From the NCBI GenBank assembly GCA_019054805.1, contig JAHQIY010000003.1, positions 4,526,001 through 4,590,000 on the forward strand: DNA of 64,000 bases, written 5' to 3'. The stretch comes from Brachionus manjavacas. Lineage: Eukaryota > Rotifera > Eurotatoria > Ploima > Brachionidae. The notes beneath the pieces are model-generated. The model did no database searches and was not told where the DNA came from. It saw only the letters and a program-made list of their open reading frames with translations. A program made the translations under genes and the position numbers. Below are positions 60,640 to 64,000 of the stretch, one piece after another; within the stretch, counting starts at the first letter, position 1, and the number at the start of each line of letters is the position of its first letter.

Positions 60640-60742
60640 CTATTTTGATTCTTTTTTTTTTTTTTTATTTTATTTTTAATTTATTCTGAAGGAGCTTTAG
60701 CTCGGTACAGAAAACAAATAAATAAATAAATAAATAAATAAA
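60640..60742 (+). mobile_element. LINE 3' end with GCTTTAGCTCGG hairpin and AATA tail
   Basis: GGAGCTTTAGCTCGGTACAG is followed by AAAAC and about seven AAAT repeats. The same ending appears on the minus strand at 12780 and 25630. Only the 3' terminus is present. Confidence 0.6.
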
Positions 60743-60829
60743 ATTATATTCCTAGTCCAGATGTTGTTGATGGTTTGAATTAGTAAAACAAAACGCCAGT
60801 AAAAGCGCTAATTTATTTCTAGATTATGT

Positions 60830-61060
60830 TGAAAAAATTATATTGGGCCTGTAAAGCAAAGTATAATTCCTCGTTTCCCCATTGAGCTATGGAACTTGCA
60901 CGAGCGCTTTAAAAGTGACTTGCCACGTACTAACAATAACGTAGAATCGTGGCATTCACGAATAAAATCAGATGTAAGGCATAACTTAACAGTCCCTGAA
61001 GTGAATTTTTCAGATCGGAACAAAATAATATTGAGTCTGATTGGTTTTTGTTGTTTGCTG
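60830..61060 (+). pseudogene. MULE-type transposase C-terminal fragment
   Basis: The plus strand encodes NYIGPVKQSIIPRFPIELWN, then DLPRTNNNVESWHSRIKSDV. This is the conserved block after the MULE catalytic core in FLYWCH-associated animal elements (YIG, FPIExWN, RTNNxxEGWH). About 65 codons are open; no catalytic core or termini were found. The minus-strand frame over it is a shadow. Confidence 0.55.
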
Positions 61061-61222
61061 GTAATCTAATTAAGTCAATGACATTAAAAGCTAAAAATAA
61101 AGAAAAAAAGATAAAACGACAATTTTTGGATTATAATAAAAACAATTTAGATTTATTTATTCGTGGCTTTGCTAATTTGTTTTATTTATAAAAAAGTTTT
61201 ATTTACAAAACATTTTGCCTTT

Positions 61223-61885
61223 CAGAATTCACTTATGGTCTTGAAAACTTAACACTGTACAACAAAACACTCAAAACTCTAAACATAAATCAAAACAATC
61301 TTGTTAGACAAATGTTTAAGCTAAAATCTAATTGTCACATGTCTGGTATACTAAAAGTTCTTACACTCTTTAAGATTGAACAACTTTATCTTTTTTCTAA
61401 GATGTCCTTTATCAGTTCAGTTGGATTTGACCACTTATCTTCACAAATATTTAAATACTTATGTAATAACATTTCAATGAACAAAATTTGTTCTGCCCTC
61501 TCCTTTGGTAATGATCTCAAGCGTTTGATGCAGTTCACTAATAAAAACCTCGATACAGTACTAAATTGTATTAGTCAGCTTAAATTGGATCTTAAGCGTC
61601 ATTTTTACTTACGTGACGGAATCTCGGACTCTATTGAGCTTTGTTTGAATAACTTAAGATTCAAATCTTTTCAAATACTTCTAAATGAATTAATAAAACC
61701 AAATTAAGTCAGTTCACTCCTTCTGGTCCAGGGGGGTTTCTATAAATAACTATAAATTTTCTTCAATTTTTTTTATTTTTATTTTATTTTAAATTTTATT
61801 TTTTTCATGCAAAACTAGTTTTATTTTTACTTTACTTCTCCTGATGGAGGTTAATTTGAATTAAATAAATAAATAATTTGCTAAT
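61223..61885 (+). mobile_element. 5'-truncated LINE, C-terminal part and 3' end
   Basis: Coding starts abruptly at TYGLENLTLYNKTLKTLNIN, the segment after the RT thumb where Jockey/CR1-like proteins read LLYGLE. It runs 160 codons in one frame to TAA at about 61705. The 3' region ends with CTTCTCCTGATGGAGGTTAA and an AAATAAATAAAT tail. 5' truncation is the usual result of incomplete target-primed reverse transcription. The same terminus occurs at 38085. Confidence 0.75.
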
Positions 61886-61904
61886 TAATTAATTAATTTT
61901 TGTC

Positions 61905-62060
61905 GCTATTTTTTTCTCTATAAAAAAATTCTCTAATTTACTTTCTCTTTTATATTTTTTTTTCTCTAATAAATTTATTCTCTATAATATTGACACTTAA
62001 TTATCTCTAATTTTTTCTCTAAAATAAAAATTCTCTAGAAAATTTTTTCTCTATGAACGT
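61905..62060. repeat. TTCTCTA-rich degenerate repeat
   Basis: TTCTCTA or TTTCTCTA recurs about ten times with irregular A/T spacing of 8-25 bp. It is low-complexity sequence with no clear unit length. Confidence 0.55.
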
Positions 62061-62094
62061 TTACCATTGAAAAATATTGGTCGTTTAGCCAAAA

Positions 62095-62285
62095 AATGAC
62101 TAAAAAGCAAATCGGTTTTCTTAAGCTTATGTTTGAGAATAGTGATAGAGTTTCTTAAAGTCGGGCCGCAAGACGTCTCACTTGCAGCCAATAATATAAA
62201 TGAATATCTTTAAAGAGTTAAACTAAAATAAAACGATATAAAAAAATAGAAACGAACGATTAGAGGAGCTCCTCCGGCAATGTTA
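62095..62285 (+). pseudogene. Possible transposase N-terminal helix-turn-helix relic
   Basis: MTKKQIGFLKLMFENSDRVS, then SRAARRLTCSQ and NINEYL, in changing frames. This resembles the first helix-turn-helix of Tc1/mariner-type transposases (VSxRxAARxLxxSxxYI). Stops and frame changes interrupt it, and it ends where the LINE frame begins. Family placement is tentative. Confidence 0.3.
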
Positions 62286-62287
62286 TC

Positions 62288-64000
62288 CCCAAACTGGTCC
62301 TCAATTCAAAAGAGTCTAACACAGATTCCGAAAAAGGTACACTTTTTAAAGAGATTATTGGGGAAACCTTTACTCAAGAAAGAAATGATTCTTTCGACAA
62401 TGACTTTCGAGTCATGGTCGAAGATTTTGTATCAAATAAGGATTATCTGAAAGGCAATCATTATTTGAATGCCGAAAAGTCTTTTCCTAAAATCACAATT
62501 GAAGAGCTAAAAAAAAGCATTAGAAAACTAAAAGACGAGTCAGCCCCTGGACCTGACAACTTATGTAACCGTATGTTGAAAAATCTCCCTGACTCGTTCA
62601 TAATCGGTCTAGCGAGTTTTTTCAACCTCTGTCTAGCTACATGCGAAATCCCAGATGCTTGGAAAACATCTAAAATAACAATGATCCCCAAAAAAAAAGT
62701 TAGTTCTGACCCGTCTAAATACCGCCCAATTAGTGTCACTACCTGTCTTGGAAAAGTTCTTGAAAGGATTATTACAAGTAGGCTTTACAATTTCCTTGAA
62801 AACAAGAGTCTTATCTGCAAGGAACAGTCTGGCTTTAGGCAGCATCGACGTACCTCCGACAATTTGGTGTTTTTAACTCAAAAGGTCTCTGTAACTTTAG
62901 TTAGAAAGAAAAAAGTATGTTCCCTCTTCTTCGACATCTCTAAGGCGTTTGACAAGGTATGGCACAGTGGATTAATCTACAAACTTACCAAAATTGGGGC
63001 CCCTCTCTACATTCTGGAGTGGGTGGTTAACTTTTTAAAAAATCGAAGTTTTTTTGTGAAAGTAAATAACTTTGTCTCGGATTCAGATTCCATAGATACT
63101 GGAGTTCCCCAGGGTGCAGTCATTAGTCCTTTACTCTTTACTATTTTTATTAATGATATCCCCAAGAAGGACCAAAAAAACCACTCATATTCCTTGTTAT
63201 TTGCCGATGACCTGGTGACCTTTTTTGTTTTTAAAAAGTATGGGAACATTACTAACATTATAAATAACAATCTTAAAAAATTGCAGCTGTGGCTACAAAA
63301 ATGGAGGCTAAAGATGTCTCCAGAAAAATGTAGCTACATTCTTTACTCTGGTAATCCGTCAAAAAACATTAAGCTAAGTCAAAAACTATTTGGAAAACAA
63401 ATACCCTACACTGACTCCCCAGTCTTCCTTGGAATAAAATTTGACCAAAGTCTTTGTTTCAACTCCCAGGTTGAACTCATTCGTTCTAGATGTCATGATC
63501 GCGTAAATTTAATTAAAATTTTGTCACACAGATCGTGGAAGTTAAATAAAAAAACCTTAATTGGAGTCTATAATGCACTTATAGGTTCCATTATAGACTA
63601 TAGTTTTTTCATCTTATCCCGTGTCTCCCAGACAAACATTCAAAAACTGAAAGTAATTCAAAATACATGTTTTAAATCAATCTATCACTTACCTTATGAC
63701 ACATCTTCTATCCAACTTTCTGGCCTTCTCAAGGACCAAAAGGTTGATAGAATTGAGTCTAGACTCAGAATTCTGCTCGAAAAATACATAAAAAAGTTTA
63801 ATATGTGAAAACACACTCATTACTTCACTCATACAGGATTATATTGATGTTTTTGTTGAAAGCTCAAGAAGTTCTAAACTTAAAACCCTTCTTTGTAAAG
63901 TCTCAAATGAGCTATTTCAATGGACAACTGTTTTTCTGTAACATTTCCGTTTTCTTTTTCAACTTCTAATGTCATTTTATTAATTTAATTAATTCAACAC
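62288..64000 (+). pseudogene. Jockey/CR1-like LINE reverse transcriptase, runs off the window
   Basis: An open frame of at least 500 codons (first ATG 62414, open from about 62264) ends at 63808. Motifs in order: KDESAPGPDNLCNRMLKNLP, KYRPISVTTCLGKVLERII, EQSGFRQHRRTSDNL, motif A FFDISKAFDKVWH, motif B TGVPQGAVISPLLF, motif C LLFADDLV (catalytic DD at 63206-63211) and PVFLGIKFD in the thumb. The catalytic residues are all present. No endonuclease lies upstream: the 5' part is truncated into unrelated relics. After the TGA at 63806 the C-terminus continues in the next frame (CENTLITSLIQDYIDVFVES) to TAA at 63939, so one frameshift removed the last 45 or so residues. It is the best-preserved RT in the window. 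Confidence 0.88.

Noticed and set aside
59918..60679. Open frames over the GC-rich segment
   Set aside because: They arise from repeated GGCC motifs of the non-autonomous hAT; the products are Arg/Pro/Ala repeats.

Overview
The window is nuclear DNA of an animal. It is strongly AT-rich and packed with transposon remains, and its few host genes have short spliceosomal GT..AG introns. Host genes that can be recognised are a SIX1/2 (sine oculis) homeobox gene, an ALKBH4 dioxygenase gene, a secreted sigma-class glutathione S-transferase and an SR splicing factor with an RRM and a zinc knuckle. The mix of small introns, Penelope-like, CR1/Jockey-like, hAT, pogo, Tc1 and MULE elements, and a secreted sigma GST suits a small protostome such as a monogonont rotifer. 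That assignment is an inference, and no marker in the window proves it. I saw no bacterial signals, CRISPR, rRNA or tRNA.

Layout. (1) 1-25921 is a directly repeated block of about 13 kb (copy 1 1-13080, copy 2 about 13081-25921). Each copy carries a broken Penelope-like element with a GIY-YIG domain, a degenerate multi-exon hAT transposon on the minus strand, tandem subterminal repeats, a long AT-rich palindrome and LINE 3' ends. The copies share some disabling mutations and differ in others. (2) 25922-33300 is a transposon graveyard: LINE relics, a deleted pogo/Tigger element and a CR1-type LINE tail. (3) 33500-38000 holds the two-exon SIX1/2 gene on the minus strand. Its coding sequence is a GC-rich island, and paired GATA motifs lie upstream. 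(4) 38080-43300 has LINE ends and a long gene-poor stretch. (5) 43497-47184 is ALKBH4 on the minus strand, apparently spliced to a long C-terminal extension I do not recognise. (6) 47840-53100 has a Tc1 relic and a nearly full-length CR1/L2-like LINE. (7) 54422-55203 is the GST gene, followed by a decayed partial duplicate. (8) 57678-58490 is the SR protein gene on the minus strand. (9) 59960-64000 has a complete non-autonomous hAT element with a perfect 8-bp target duplication, a MULE transposase fragment and two different LINEs.

The host genes are functionally unrelated and look like independent single transcription units. The main story is repeated insertion, duplication and decay of mobile elements around them. 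Exon joins were deduced by hand from splice sites, reading frame and family similarity. No alignment or search was run.
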